Source: a virus
Reading direction: 5' to 3' (one strand)
DNA length: 23,992 nt
IMG/VR virus record: IMGVR_UViG_3300024346_007022
Location: 1-23,992 of that record
The translations under genes and the position numbers were made by a program. Positions 1 to 6,162 of this stretch are shown here, in pieces. Every line of letters starts with the position of its first letter. Positions within the stretch are counted from its first letter, which is position 1. The notes beneath the pieces are model-generated. The model did no database searches and had not been told where the DNA came from. It was given only the letters and a program-made list of their open reading frames with translations.

Positions 1-443
1 ACACACTACAGGCTAATGATGAATTAACTTATAACTCACCTGAAGCCGTATATCCTAAGTTCAACGACCTAATGGAAATAACACAACTCACAGATGTCGC
101 TACAGATATGTATGGAGCAGAAGTATTGGTCACCTGTGCCTATTGGCGCAAGGCTAATCAGATACACAACTGGTTCGTCACAAATATTCAAGGCGGTAAT
201 GATAATTGCGGCGATTACTATGTTTCACAAGATAAACTAGCAGAACTAAAAGTTATCTGCGAACACGCACTTGAAACTAAAGACCCAAGCCTATTGCCAC
301 CACAAGAAGGATTTTTCTTTGGTGGAACAGATATTGATGAGTGGTATTGGAACGACCTTACTAATACTATTAATCAATTAGAGCGTATCTTTGCGCTACC
401 CGAAATTGATAAGTTATCATTTTATTATTCATCATCTTGGTAA
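1..443 (+). CDS. Conserved phage protein of unknown function (5' end missing)
   Basis: The reading frame is open from the left edge and ends with TAA at 441-443, so the N-terminus lies outside the window. An internal ATG at 72 exists but has no visible ribosome binding site, and the upstream codons look coding, so I treat the gene as truncated by the window. The visible part has a WRKANQIHNWF stretch, a CGDYYVS segment and a Gly/Phe-rich GFFFGGTDIDEWYW segment. From memory this pattern recurs in small uncharacterised proteins of many phages and plasmids. It has no membrane segment or signal peptide. A promoter for the next gene starts directly after the stop codon. Function unknown. Confidence 0.75.
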   Translation, partial: TLQANDELTYNSPEAVYPKFNDLMEITQLTDVATDMYGAEVLVTCAYWRKANQIHNWFVTNIQGGNDNCGDYYVSQDKLAELKVICEHALETKDPSLLPPQEGFFFGGTDIDEWYWNDLTNTINQLERIFALPEIDKLSFYYSSSW

Positions 444-473
444 TTGACATTTGTCAGTTCCATACCCTATAAT
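444..473 (+). promoter_or_regulatory. Sigma70-type promoter for the 506 gene
   Basis: TTGACA at 444-449, an 18-base spacer, and TATAAT at 468-473. Transcription would start near 480, giving a leader of about 25 bases with a Shine-Dalgarno site. The -35 box directly follows the preceding stop codon. Confidence 0.75.
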
Positions 474-505
474 TAAACTAACCAACAAACAGAAAGAGGG
501 CCCCC

Positions 506-931
506 ATGGACCAGTCAGAAACATCAGTAACAATAGTAAACGCTACAGAAGACTTTCTTAAGTCTCAAATAGCACAAAAGGATGAGCGCATTGCTAATCT
601 TGAATCACACATCTCAACGGTAACCCAGCGCTCCTATACAGAATCTGCAGAACGCAATCGAATGCGTAATGAAATGCAAGAGTGGACCTTGGAAGCAATT
701 GAGAATGGTACATTCGATGAGAGCACTGCACAAGAAATTGCTGACATATGCGGATTTGAATTAACAAAAGAATTCGAAGTTGAAGTAACAGTTCTGTACT
801 CGATGACAATCAATGCACGAGATGAAGAGTCTGCACAGAATGCAGTTCATGATATTGATTTTGATACTGTGCAATACAGTGATGAAAATATCTCATGGTT
901 GTCATCCAGTGTTGACCGTGTAGATATTTAG
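506..931 (+). CDS. Hypothetical acidic protein with N-terminal coiled coil
   Basis: 141 residues. Start ATG 506 is supported by an AAAGAGGG ribosome site. Residues 16-60 are rich in charged and Leu/Ile residues (SQIAQKDERIANLESH) and look like a coiled coil. The second half is acidic and contains a segment (around 88-120) of the form EFEVEVTVLYSMTINA followed by a DEESAQNAV helix, which resembles small ferredoxin-like folds of phage hypothetical proteins. It has its own promoter (444-473) and is followed by a weak hairpin and about 245 gene-free bases, so it is probably monocistronic. Function not recognised. Confidence 0.75.
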   Translation: MDQSETSVTIVNATEDFLKSQIAQKDERIANLESHISTVTQRSYTESAERNRMRNEMQEWTLEAIENGTFDESTAQEIADICGFELTKEFEVEVTVLYSMTINARDEESAQNAVHDIDFDTVQYSDENISWLSSSVDRVDI

Positions 932-946
932 TAGGGGGCTACTAAT

Positions 947-966
947 AGACATACCGAATGTCTTTA
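947..966 (+). terminator. Weak terminator-like hairpin after the 506 gene
   Basis: AGACAT (947-952) and ATGTCT (958-963) form a 6-bp stem with a 5-base loop followed by only a short T run. Plausible but weak. The rest of 967-1116 contains short GC-rich palindromic patches (for example ACACGCCGTGT at 1067-1077) and no gene I can support. Confidence 0.35.
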
Positions 967-1116
967 AACTAGGTTAACGACCTGAGCATTGTCTACGTAA
1001 ACGGCTCACTTTTAATTTCCTTCAAAATTTTGACGTCCCGCCGATCCTGATTTGTCAAGTCGACACGCCGTGTGTTTATGAAATGTCCATTTTGTCCTAT
1101 GTTTAACTATCCCAAT

Positions 1117-1145
1117 TTGCATTTGTCAGACCCCTATGTTATACT
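1117..1145 (+). promoter_or_regulatory. Promoter for the DUF932 gene
   Basis: TTGCAT (1117-1122), a 17-base spacer, and TATACT (1140-1145). The predicted start near 1152 leaves a leader of about 26 bases containing AAAGGAG. Confidence 0.7.
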
Positions 1146-1177
1146 TAAATTATCAATCAACAATAAAGGAGAAAAAA

Positions 1178-2194
1178 ATGGCTCATGAAATCGAAACGCA
1201 AAACGGCGTTGCTTCATTCGCTTCATTTAGAGAACCTGCTTGGCATGGCTTAGGCACAGTTTTCACAGATGAAAAAACTACAAAAGAAATGCTAGACCTA
1301 GCAAATCTTTCTAATTGGAATGTTCGCTTAGAGGATTTGGAAACCCCCTCACATCTAACAAGCGACAAGAACTATCAGTACGTATTGCGTACTAACCCAA
1401 CAGATAATTCACAGACAGACATTCTTGGTGTCGTTGGTGAGCGTTATCATGTAATGCAGAATGAAGATTTATTTTCATTTGGTGATAACATTCTAGACGG
1501 CGGAGGTCGTTGGGAAACGGCTGGCTCAATCAAGGGTGGTCGTGTCGTATTTGGTGCATTAGCATTAGAGCGTGAAACAATCCTTGACCCTAATGGTGTT
1601 GCAGATAAGGTAAAAACTTATTTACTTATCAACACATCACATGACGGTTCTATTGCAATTCAAGCAAGCATAACGCCAGTTCGTGTTGTATGCGCTAACA
1701 CTCTTAACCTTGCTCTTGGCTCACTCAAGAAAAAGAATGGCGTTAAGCAATCATTCAAGATTCGTCACACACAGACCGCAAGCGGTAAGGTTGCAGTTGC
1801 TCGTGAAACTCTTGGTCTTGCACATAAGTACATGGACTCTTTTGATGTTATGGCTAACGCTATGATTCAGAAAGAAGTTAATGCTAAGCAATTCAACGAC
1901 ATCATTCTTGCTGCATACCCTAAGCCAGAAAAAGATTCTAAGGGTGCTTTCAAGAAATGGGAAAACAAGGTTGATGTTATCAATGACATCTACACAGGCG
2001 AGTTTAATGGAATGATTGCTGGTAATGCGTGGGGTGCTTTCAATGCACTAACTGAACGCCTTGATTGGTATCGTTCTGCTCGTGGTGGTTCTAACGAATC
2101 AATCCTTGCAAGCGCAAGCGGATTTGACCCTGCTATCAATGCAGAAAAAAATCGTTTGCTAAAAGTTGTGCAAAATGTTTTGCAGATTGCATAA
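1178..2194 (+). CDS. DUF932 / phage-plasmid-like protein (TIGR03299 type)
   Basis: 338 residues. The start ATG 1178 follows AAAGGAG at a good distance; the frame extends 42 bases upstream but that part lies in the promoter/leader. Recognised family features are the N-terminal FREPAWHGLGT segment (about residues 13-23), the LGVVGERYHVMQNED block (about 85-99), and the SITPVRVVCANTLNLAL block (about 165-181). DUF932 proteins are common on phages, plasmids and near replication/recombination genes; their biochemical role is not established. The length matches the usual 300-370 residues, so the gene looks intact. It is followed by tRNA-Asp, probably on the same transcript. Confidence 0.9.
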   Translation: MAHEIETQNGVASFASFREPAWHGLGTVFTDEKTTKEMLDLANLSNWNVRLEDLETPSHLTSDKNYQYVLRTNPTDNSQTDILGVVGERYHVMQNEDLFSFGDNILDGGGRWETAGSIKGGRVVFGALALERETILDPNGVADKVKTYLLINTSHDGSIAIQASITPVRVVCANTLNLALGSLKKKNGVKQSFKIRHTQTASGKVAVARETLGLAHKYMDSFDVMANAMIQKEVNAKQFNDIILAAYPKPEKDSKGAFKKWENKVDVINDIYTGEFNGMIAGNAWGAFNALTERLDWYRSARGGSNESILASASGFDPAINAEKNRLLKVVQNVLQIA

Positions 2195-2233
2195 ATAAAA
2201 AAATTCCTGAGCAAGAATTAAAACTGCTCGCAT

Positions 2234-2307
2234 GGAGTGTTAGCATAGTTGGTTAATGCGCTACCCTGTCACGGTAGAGATCACGGGTTCAAGTCCCGTA
2301 CACTTCG
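2234..2307 (+). tRNA. trnD: tRNA-Asp (GUC)
   Basis: 74 bases forming a full cloverleaf: acceptor GGAGTGT with ACACTTC (one G-U pair), anticodon stem CTACC/GGTAG, anticodon GTC at 2268-2270, and T stem ACGGG/CCCGT with loop TTCAAGT. CCA is not encoded, so a CCA-adding enzyme is needed. No clear promoter of its own is visible; it lies 39 bases after the DUF932 stop codon. Confidence 0.95.
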
Positions 2308-2343
2308 CAAAATATTTTTAAATAAATTTTTGCGGACGTCGGG

Positions 2344-2359
2344 TGTGATGCATATCACA
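2344..2359 (+). promoter_or_regulatory. CRP-like palindrome
   Basis: TGTGA at 2344-2348, six bases, TCACA at 2355-2359; the match extends to TGTGAT/ATCACA. This equals the CRP/FNR-family consensus TGTGA-N6-TCACA, also used by actinobacterial Crp proteins. Its centre lies about 75 bases upstream of the predicted transcription start of the 2427 gene. Binding is inferred only. Confidence 0.45.
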
Positions 2360-2391
2360 TAACATTTTTGTCAATATAACTTTACGAAGAG

Positions 2392-2420
2392 TTGATATTT
2401 TTCCCGAAACCTGCTACAAT
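2392..2420 (+). promoter_or_regulatory. Leaderless-type promoter for the 2427 chain
   Basis: TTGATA (2392-2397), 17 bases, TACAAT (2415-2420), then six bases and ATG 2427. Transcription would begin at the start codon. Confidence 0.75.
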
Positions 2421-2426
2421 TAATTT

Positions 2427-2591
2427 ATGACCCAAACAATAAGAACGATTGACGAACTAGTCAATGAGATGTATATGGACAACGAGTCCCATCTCGAATA
2501 CATGGAAAATATGAACGGTGGGGATTGTGATTGTGCAATTCACACTACCTTAAACACAATTGTCAAATACTGGTGGGATGAGGAGAACTAA
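2427..2591 (+). CDS. Small acidic hypothetical protein
   Basis: 54 residues, first gene of a chain of overlapping mini-genes. The ATG lies six bases after a TACAAT -10 box and has no Shine-Dalgarno site, which fits a leaderless message. The protein is acidic and predicted mostly helical, with a GGDCDCAIH stretch (Cys at about 36 and 38). Its stop codon overlaps the next ATG (TAATG). Not recognised. Confidence 0.65.
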   Translation: MTQTIRTIDELVNEMYMDNESHLEYMENMNGGDCDCAIHTTLNTIVKYWWDEEN

Positions 2592-2743
2592 TGTTAGGCT
2601 ATACTGAAACAGATATTGCAGTAATGACAGATGCAATGGAAGACGCTATCAAATCAGGTAGACTCTCTGATGAAATCACAGATGGTTTGGAGAAGGCTAT
2701 GTCTTTCTTTGATGGCCTATGGTCAGAAGGGTACTTTGACTAA
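2591..2743 (+). CDS. Small acidic hypothetical protein
   Basis: 50 residues, starting inside the stop codon of the previous gene (TAATG) and ending the same way into the next one. This points to translational coupling. The sequence is acidic and helical (VMTDAMEDAIKSGRLSDEI, then an aromatic FFDGLWSEGYFD tail). Not recognised; could be a small regulatory or anti-host protein, but nothing shows this. Confidence 0.6.
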   Translation: MLGYTETDIAVMTDAMEDAIKSGRLSDEITDGLEKAMSFFDGLWSEGYFD

Positions 2744-2853
2744 TGCATAATCATTATTGGGAATGTGATGATGTACCAGGATATTTTTACTGTGCCTGCG
2801 GAGTTACGGCTATCCATAACAGAGAAACAGGATTGAAGGACATCCATGACTAA
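2743..2853 (+). CDS. Cys/His-containing mini-protein
   Basis: 36 residues, start overlapping the previous stop. The sequence begins MHNHYWEC and contains CAC at residues 17-19, so three Cys and several His could bind a metal. It overlaps the next gene by 8 bases. Part of the tightly coupled 2427-3158 chain. Not recognised. Confidence 0.55.
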   Translation: MHNHYWECDDVPGYFYCACGVTAIHNRETGLKDIHD

Positions 2854-2935
2854 AGAAGATATGATTGTTGTATGTGAACAGGCTATTGATGCCTTAGAAG
2901 AAGTTCGTGCCTATTTAGTTAATCAAGGAGATTAG
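2846..2935 (+). CDS. Hypothetical mini-protein (29 residues)
   Basis: A 29-residue helical acidic peptide (core VVCEQAIDALEEVRAYLV) that starts within the end of the previous gene and stops 1 base before the next ATG. The AAGGA upstream (2837-2841) is a possible ribosome site. Supported mainly by its perfect fit into the chain. Confidence 0.5.
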   Translation: MTKEDMIVVCEQAIDALEEVRAYLVNQGD

Positions 2936-2936
2936 T

Positions 2937-3158
2937 ATGTGGAACTGGACTAAGTATGATTATCTATGTACTGACTGTGATGCTCTTATTGAGATAACTA
3001 CCCTGCAAGATATCAAACAGTGGCGGGGCTGGTGTCCTTGTGGATCTGCTAATATAATTAATATTGGGGTATCAGACGGTAATGCTCCCCTCTTTGAACC
3101 TGTGATAAAGGTCACACCCCCAAAACTTGTCAAAATCAACACCAACCCGTATAATTAA
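2937..3158 (+). CDS. Zinc-ribbon mini-protein
   Basis: 73 residues; ATG 2937 is preceded by CAAGGAG. It contains CTDC (about residues 11-14) and CPCG (about 33-36), the two Cys pairs of a zinc ribbon, with a Trp-rich N-terminus. The C-terminal 25 residues are hydrophilic and Pro/Lys-rich. The end of the gene carries the promoter of the next gene (3127-3155). The specific function is unknown. Confidence 0.7.
   Translation: MWNWTKYDYLCTDCDALIEITTLQDIKQWRGWCPCGSANIINIGVSDGNAPLFEPVIKVTPPKLVKINTNPYN
3127..3155 (+). promoter_or_regulatory. Strong promoter inside the end of the 2937 gene
   Basis: TTGTCA (3127-3132), 17 bases, perfect TATAAT (3150-3155), then seven bases to ATG 3163. Nearly leaderless. 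The whole -35 and spacer are in coding sequence. Confidence 0.8.
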
Positions 3159-3162
3159 TACT

Positions 3163-3318
3163 ATGAACCCAAACACACTTATAGAGTATATAAAGATAAA
3201 CATCATCTCTCTAGAGCAAGACCTAGAAAACGAGGACGGTGCTGATAGCATTGTTCCTTACCTTGAAGGAGCCATTGATGTATCCCGCCATTATTTGGAG
3301 GCAGTAAATGGAGAATAA
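3163..3318 (+). CDS. Small acidic hypothetical protein
   Basis: 51 residues. The frame opens upstream at 3127, but ATG 3163 is preferred because it sits seven bases after TATAAT. The protein is helical and acidic (SLEQDLENEDGADSIVPYL), and overlaps the next gene by 11 bases; its end carries the next gene's GGAGG site. Not recognised. Confidence 0.65.
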   Translation: MNPNTLIEYIKINIISLEQDLENEDGADSIVPYLEGAIDVSRHYLEAVNGE

Positions 3319-3595
3319 CACAACACTAGACCCATACTTAATGAAACTAGTAGAACTAGGTATGGACGGAGCAGACATCCTGCATGGTCACCTTAAAGTT
3401 TTAATGGTTGAGGCAGAAGCAATCCTTGACCGTTGTATTGAAGCAGAGGAGTACTCAGAGGACGCAATGGACTCAATGGCTCGTACTGAGGCCACAGGCT
3501 ATTTTGACGCACTGTCTGAGGTTTATGCCCTAACATATGCTATCGCTTTTGCCAAGGAAGAAGTAAAAAACCGTAAGGAGATTCTTAATGGATAA
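3308..3595 (+). CDS. Hypothetical acidic helical protein
   Basis: 95 residues; start ATG 3308 preceded by GGAGG. Almost entirely predicted alpha-helix, acidic, with a single Cys (CIEAEEY). It overlaps the following gene by 8 bases. Second gene of the 3163-4616 operon. Not recognised. Confidence 0.7.
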   Translation: MENNTTLDPYLMKLVELGMDGADILHGHLKVLMVEAEAILDRCIEAEEYSEDAMDSMARTEATGYFDALSEVYALTYAIAFAKEEVKNRKEILNG

Positions 3596-4106
3596 CTTTA
3601 TTGAACTTACCTTTGATGAATGGTGTGAGCAATACAAGCCAATCAAAAACCATATAGATACAAATGCCTCCTTTGACGGAGAGATGTTTGAGACCTATGG
3701 TGATGAGGTTGCTTTCGTAAAAGAGCAGGACCCTGCTTACATATGGATGTATGGTGACGGTGACGACGGTGGTTCTTATATCTGGAATGGTTGGCACTTT
3801 GTCAATCGAATAGGATACTTTATCACTGATGTACCCTGCCCACCTGACACGACCATTCAGGTCTTGGTCAGTCATAACTGGTACTACTGTGAGAACTGCC
3901 ATGCTGAACTGGAGGACCCTGATAATCTTATTAGAGATTCCTTCCAAGACCACGATTTGGAAAAATGCCCACAATGTGCTACACTTGAAGAAATGACCCT
4001 AGTAGGATTGGAAAACAAAATGGAACAGAACCCAACAAATGAAGTAGAACAAGATGAAGATGAGTATGTGTTACATACATTTGGAGAAAAGACGGTTCAA
4101 TTATGA
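3588..4106 (+). CDS. Hypothetical protein with zinc-ribbon-like Cys pairs
   Basis: 172 residues; start ATG 3588 preceded by AAGGAG. The N-terminal two thirds have an aspartate/glycine-rich YGDGDDGGSYIWNGWHF segment. It then has CENCHAEL (about residues 104-111) and CPQC (about 128-131), a spacing that would fit a four-Cys zinc site. The C-terminal tail is acidic and probably disordered. Its stop overlaps the next start (ATGA). The fold and role are unknown. Confidence 0.75.
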   Translation: MDNFIELTFDEWCEQYKPIKNHIDTNASFDGEMFETYGDEVAFVKEQDPAYIWMYGDGDDGGSYIWNGWHFVNRIGYFITDVPCPPDTTIQVLVSHNWYYCENCHAELEDPDNLIRDSFQDHDLEKCPQCATLEEMTLVGLENKMEQNPTNEVEQDEDEYVLHTFGEKTVQL

Positions 4107-4249
4107 ACGAGTACCAAGTTGAAGTAATCTTTGAACCAACAGGCGATTACATGAATTTTAGATACGAGGCTGAATCAGATAATGAAGAAGACCTCTGCAG
4201 AGAAATATTAAACCAATTGTCAATTGTATCTTTTAAGGTGGAGGAATAA
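4103..4249 (+). CDS. Small hypothetical protein
   Basis: 48 residues, start overlapping the previous stop by ATGA. The sequence begins MNEYQVEVIFEPTGDYMNF, which looks like a beta-strand start followed by an acidic helix. Its end carries the GGAGG site for the next gene, which starts 1 base after the stop. It resembles the C-terminal beta-alpha unit of the 506 gene product only loosely. Not recognised. Confidence 0.65.
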   Translation: MNEYQVEVIFEPTGDYMNFRYEAESDNEEDLCREILNQLSIVSFKVEE

Positions 4250-4250
4250 A

Positions 4251-4616
4251 ATGGGAGCACGGATCAACTATGTATTTAAAGATTCATTAACTAAGCCTTC
4301 AGTTGTACTTTACAGTCACTGGGGTGAGGATGAATGGCAGCGGGACCTAGCAATGGCCCTGCAGCATGCCGAGCCTAGGTGGACAGACGCCCCATATGGT
4401 ACCCGCATGATGATTAGTTATCTTATTCAAGACTCCGTGCTGGGTGAGACAGGGTTTGGAATTTATGCAGTGAATGTGGATGAACACGAGTTTTGGGACA
4501 CCACGGTAGTCATCGACTTCAATACTAATACTATCTATGAACTGGGCTCCGACCTTCATGTTAAATGGGACCTATTTGTAGCAGCCTATCATCCAGTTTT
4601 AGTTGAGCAGATCTAG
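4251..4616 (+). CDS. Hypothetical protein
   Basis: 121 residues. The frame opens at 4224 but ATG 4251 is chosen because GGTGGAGG lies 6 bases upstream and it follows the preceding stop by 1 base. Contains INYVFKDS at the start, HWGEDEWQRDLAMALQHA, and a FWDTTVVIDFNTNTIYEL strand-rich C-terminus. From memory, similar proteins of about 120 residues starting with a G-A-R-I-N-Y-like segment are known in phages and bacteria without an assigned role. Last gene of its operon, followed by a strong terminator. Confidence 0.75.
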   Translation: MGARINYVFKDSLTKPSVVLYSHWGEDEWQRDLAMALQHAEPRWTDAPYGTRMMISYLIQDSVLGETGFGIYAVNVDEHEFWDTTVVIDFNTNTIYELGSDLHVKWDLFVAAYHPVLVEQI

Positions 4617-4641
4617 GTATTGGGTCACCTAGATTAAATAC

Positions 4642-4689
4642 GAGTGGGGCGTAGGGTTCTTGCCTACCTTGCGCCCCCTCACCTTTTTT
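4642..4689 (+). terminator. Rho-independent terminator
   Basis: GAG-T-GGGGCG pairs with CGCCCC-C-CTC, with an inner TAGG/CCTA stem, followed by ACC and six T. It ends the 3163-4616 operon. The 3' arm overlaps the next promoter's -35 box. Confidence 0.8.
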
Positions 4690-4697
4690 GGTACAAT
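4669..4697 (+). promoter_or_regulatory. Promoter nested in the terminator, for the 4715 gene
   Basis: TTGCGC (4669-4674), 17 bases, TACAAT (4692-4697). The start near 4704 would leave an 11-base leader containing GGAGGGA. Confidence 0.55.
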
Positions 4698-4714
4698 AGA
4701 GTAGAGGAGGGACT

Positions 4715-4957
4715 ATGGCTTATTCAGTACGCAGGACATCGGCGCAACACACTAAAGAAACACGAGCAGCGGAGCAGTTAGGCAAACTCCTTACCCAAGA
4801 TTTTGCGGTAGACTTAGAAAGAGTAGGCTATTACTTAGTAAGAAACCTACCCTTAATAAATTACCATAGATTTGAGGTTGTCAGTTTGACAGCAATGGAA
4901 GAGTATGATAAACTTATGTTAGAGATGAAAGGACCCAACAATGGATTTCGCAGATAA
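4715..4957 (+). CDS. Hypothetical protein
   Basis: 80 residues, ATG 4715 with GAGGAGGGA just upstream. The N-terminus is basic and hydrophilic (RRTSAQHTKETRAAEQLGK), followed by a LERVGYYLVRNLPLINYHRFEVV segment and a helical tail. It overlaps the following gene by 17 bases. A small DNA- or RNA-binding role is possible from the basic N-terminus, but no motif shows it. Confidence 0.7.
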   Translation: MAYSVRRTSAQHTKETRAAEQLGKLLTQDFAVDLERVGYYLVRNLPLINYHRFEVVSLTAMEEYDKLMLEMKGPNNGFRR

Positions 4958-5246
4958 AACAGGAGTTCTTGCCCAACTGTGGCTAGACTTCCGTGAGGAT
5001 GAAAAGTTTGAAGCATTTGTAGACTACAATGACATTGGTTTGCCAATGGCATACTATGTGGCACAAGGTTTGGTAAAAGACCTAACGCCACTTGGTGAGC
5101 AGTACATTGAGGAATCATTCCGAATGCTAATAGAATTACTAAACATTACAGAGGATGACATTTCAATCCTGCCTGACCAAAACCTAGGAGCAATCTTAGT
5201 CTTTGCTTACAATAAAAAGAAGGCTAACGAAGCACAAGAGGAATAA
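4941..5246 (+). CDS. Conserved phage hypothetical protein
   Basis: 101 residues, ATG 4941 with AAAGGA upstream, within the end of the previous gene. The N-terminal LAQLWLDFREDEKFEAFV and YNDIGLPMAYYVAQGLV segments (about residues 10-46) match, from memory, a small all-helical protein seen in many actinobacterial and other phages without a known role. A conserved-looking LLNITEDD follows at about 74-81. The downstream 219 bases to the next gene hold a GC-rich hairpin without T run (5260-5283) and the first CAAACC and ATTACGA motifs. Confidence 0.75.
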   Translation: MDFADKTGVLAQLWLDFREDEKFEAFVDYNDIGLPMAYYVAQGLVKDLTPLGEQYIEESFRMLIELLNITEDDISILPDQNLGAILVFAYNKKKANEAQEE

Positions 5247-5430
5247 ACTAATCAGTCATGGGTGGGGGCCTTGCGCCCCTGCCTTGGGCTGGCTGGACGT
5301 CAAATCATATCAAATCGGACATATCAGACAAACCACATTTCCTCAAAACTTTATTACGAAACCTATAAAATTTTCCCAGATTGTACCAAATATTGATTAC
5401 GATGTCAAACCTTCTTTCCCCAAACCATGT

Positions 5431-5459
5431 TTGCCAAACCTTTATATCGGGTGTATAAT
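5431..5459 (+). promoter_or_regulatory. Leaderless-type promoter for the 5466 gene
   Basis: TTGCCA (5431-5436), 17 bases, TATAAT (5454-5459), six bases, ATG 5466. One CAAACC hexamer (5435-5440) overlaps the end of the -35 box. Confidence 0.8.
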
Positions 5460-5465
5460 GATATT

Positions 5466-5696
5466 ATGAGTCCAAGACACTTTGCAGCATATGCTAAAAG
5501 AAATCCAAAACAATATCAGGCATTCTCTGATTCTATGTGGAACTCCTTTGTTAGTGTTACCCATGCTATAGGTTTGTCTAACTATTTTTCTTTCTCCCCG
5601 CCGTTTTTGGACGGGCTTGATCCAGAGGCGATTGGCCGCGAACTTGGCGCGGTATATAACGAATCAACCAAAGAAGAAGAAACTCCTATAGTATAA
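5466..5696 (+). CDS. Small hypothetical protein beside the origin-like region
   Basis: 76 residues. An upstream in-frame ATG exists at 5427, but the promoter architecture selects ATG 5466. The sequence starts MSPRHFAAYAKRNPKQYQAF, basic and aromatic, followed by a Phe/Pro-rich FSFSPPFLDGLDPEAIGRELG segment and an acidic tail. It lies directly upstream of the repeat-rich 5697-6182 region, so a role in controlling it is conceivable, but no DNA-binding motif is evident. Confidence 0.65.
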   Translation: MSPRHFAAYAKRNPKQYQAFSDSMWNSFVSVTHAIGLSNYFSFSPPFLDGLDPEAIGRELGAVYNESTKEEETPIV

Positions 5697-5773
5697 ACAT
5701 ACCAAACCTTTTATCCTGGTTTGTAAAGTTTTTTAAAACTTTTTAAAAAAAAGATTACGAAATTCGAATAAAT

Positions 5774-5797
5774 TTCCCTGAATTTGGGGATTTTTTT
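5774..5797 (+). terminator. Terminator downstream of the 5466 gene
   Basis: TTCCC pairs with GGGGA (one G-U) around a 7-base loop, followed directly by seven T (5791-5797). It would also insulate the origin-like region from upstream transcription. Confidence 0.6.
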
Positions 5798-5823
5798 ATG
5801 GGCAAAATCATGCATATCAGGAC

Positions 5824-5852
5824 TTGACAAACCAAGGTTTTGCATGTATAAT
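5824..5852 (+). promoter_or_regulatory. Orphan consensus promoter in the origin-like region
   Basis: Perfect TTGACA (5824-5829), 17 bases, perfect TATAAT (5847-5852). Transcription would start near 5859 and run across the three direct repeats toward the DnaA boxes. The first ATG (5875) gives only nine codons, so an untranslated or primer-like RNA is possible. Confidence 0.7.
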
Positions 5853-5870
5853 GCCCAAACCTTACAATGG

Positions 5871-5937
5871 GATATGAGGTTTGACAATATGGGGCATATG
5901 TGATATGAGGTTTGAAGGTTTGGGGATATGAGGTTTG
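5871..5937 (+). repeat. Three direct repeats GATATGAGGTTTG
   Basis: Identical 13-base copies at 5871-5883, 5902-5914 and 5925-5937, with start-to-start distances of 31 and 23 bases. Each includes one GGTTTG. The first copy leads into TTGACA at 5881-5886, 17 bases before TATGAG of the second copy, so copies also resemble degenerate promoter elements. Iteron-like or operator-like. Confidence 0.75.
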
Positions 5938-6042
5938 GCCCCAGGCATTACGAAGCCCCTCTATAAAAGCGCTCCCTACTCCACTATCCTCCACAACACT
6001 CCACTTCTACTCTGTCTAATAATATAATCAGTAAGATCTATC

Positions 6043-6162
6043 TGTGGATAAACCTGTGGATAAGTATTACGAAAGGTACATTCTTAACCCTATTTCCTAT
6101 TCAAATGTACCTTAACTGACCAATAGGTACATTGTGGATAACTATTGTTGACATGTGGATAA
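6043..6162 (+). other. Four perfect DnaA boxes
   Basis: TGTGGATAA (reverse complement of the DnaA box TTATCCACA) occurs at 6043-6051, 6055-6063, 6133-6141 and 6154-6162, all in the same orientation. They form two close pairs with start-to-start distances of 12 and 21 bases. The last box directly follows a -35 hexamer, in the spacer of the 6183 promoter. Confidence 0.8.
6073..6133. repeat. Inverted repeat AAGGTACATT plus a third arm
   Basis: AAGGTACATT (6073-6082) and AATGTACCTT (6104-6113) form a perfect 10-bp inverted repeat with a 21-base spacer. AGGTACATT recurs at 6125-6133, where its last base is the first base of the third DnaA box. The set lies exactly between the two DnaA box pairs. 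Confidence 0.7.

Larger units (their letters stand above)
5329..5937. repeat. Cluster of CAAACC / GGTTTG hexamers
   Basis: Twelve copies in about 610 bases. CAAACC starts at 5329, 5406, 5421, 5435, 5703, 5828 and 5856; GGTTTG starts at 5718, 5878, 5909, 5917 and 5932. None lies in the 5466 gene itself. The orientation switches: the left part carries mostly CAAACC and the right end only GGTTTG. Further scattered copies occur to about 7980. Likely binding sites for a repeat-specific protein. Confidence 0.7.

Noticed and set aside
1067-1077. ACACGCCGTGT palindrome as an operator or attachment site
   Set aside because: It is a single short palindrome without a second copy or an integrase gene in the window.
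2195-2340. tRNA-Asp 3' end as a prophage attachment site
   Set aside because: No duplicate of the tRNA end and no integrase were found in the window, so there is no support for integration here.
3585-3974. 129-codon minus-strand frame opposite the 3588 gene
   Set aside because: The plus-strand gene has a ribosome site, stop/start overlaps and zinc motifs; the minus frame has none of these.
5755-5994. 79-residue open frame on the minus strand through the repeat region
   Set aside because: It is built from the direct repeats and hexamers, has no ribosome site or promoter, and its repeated residues follow the DNA repeats.
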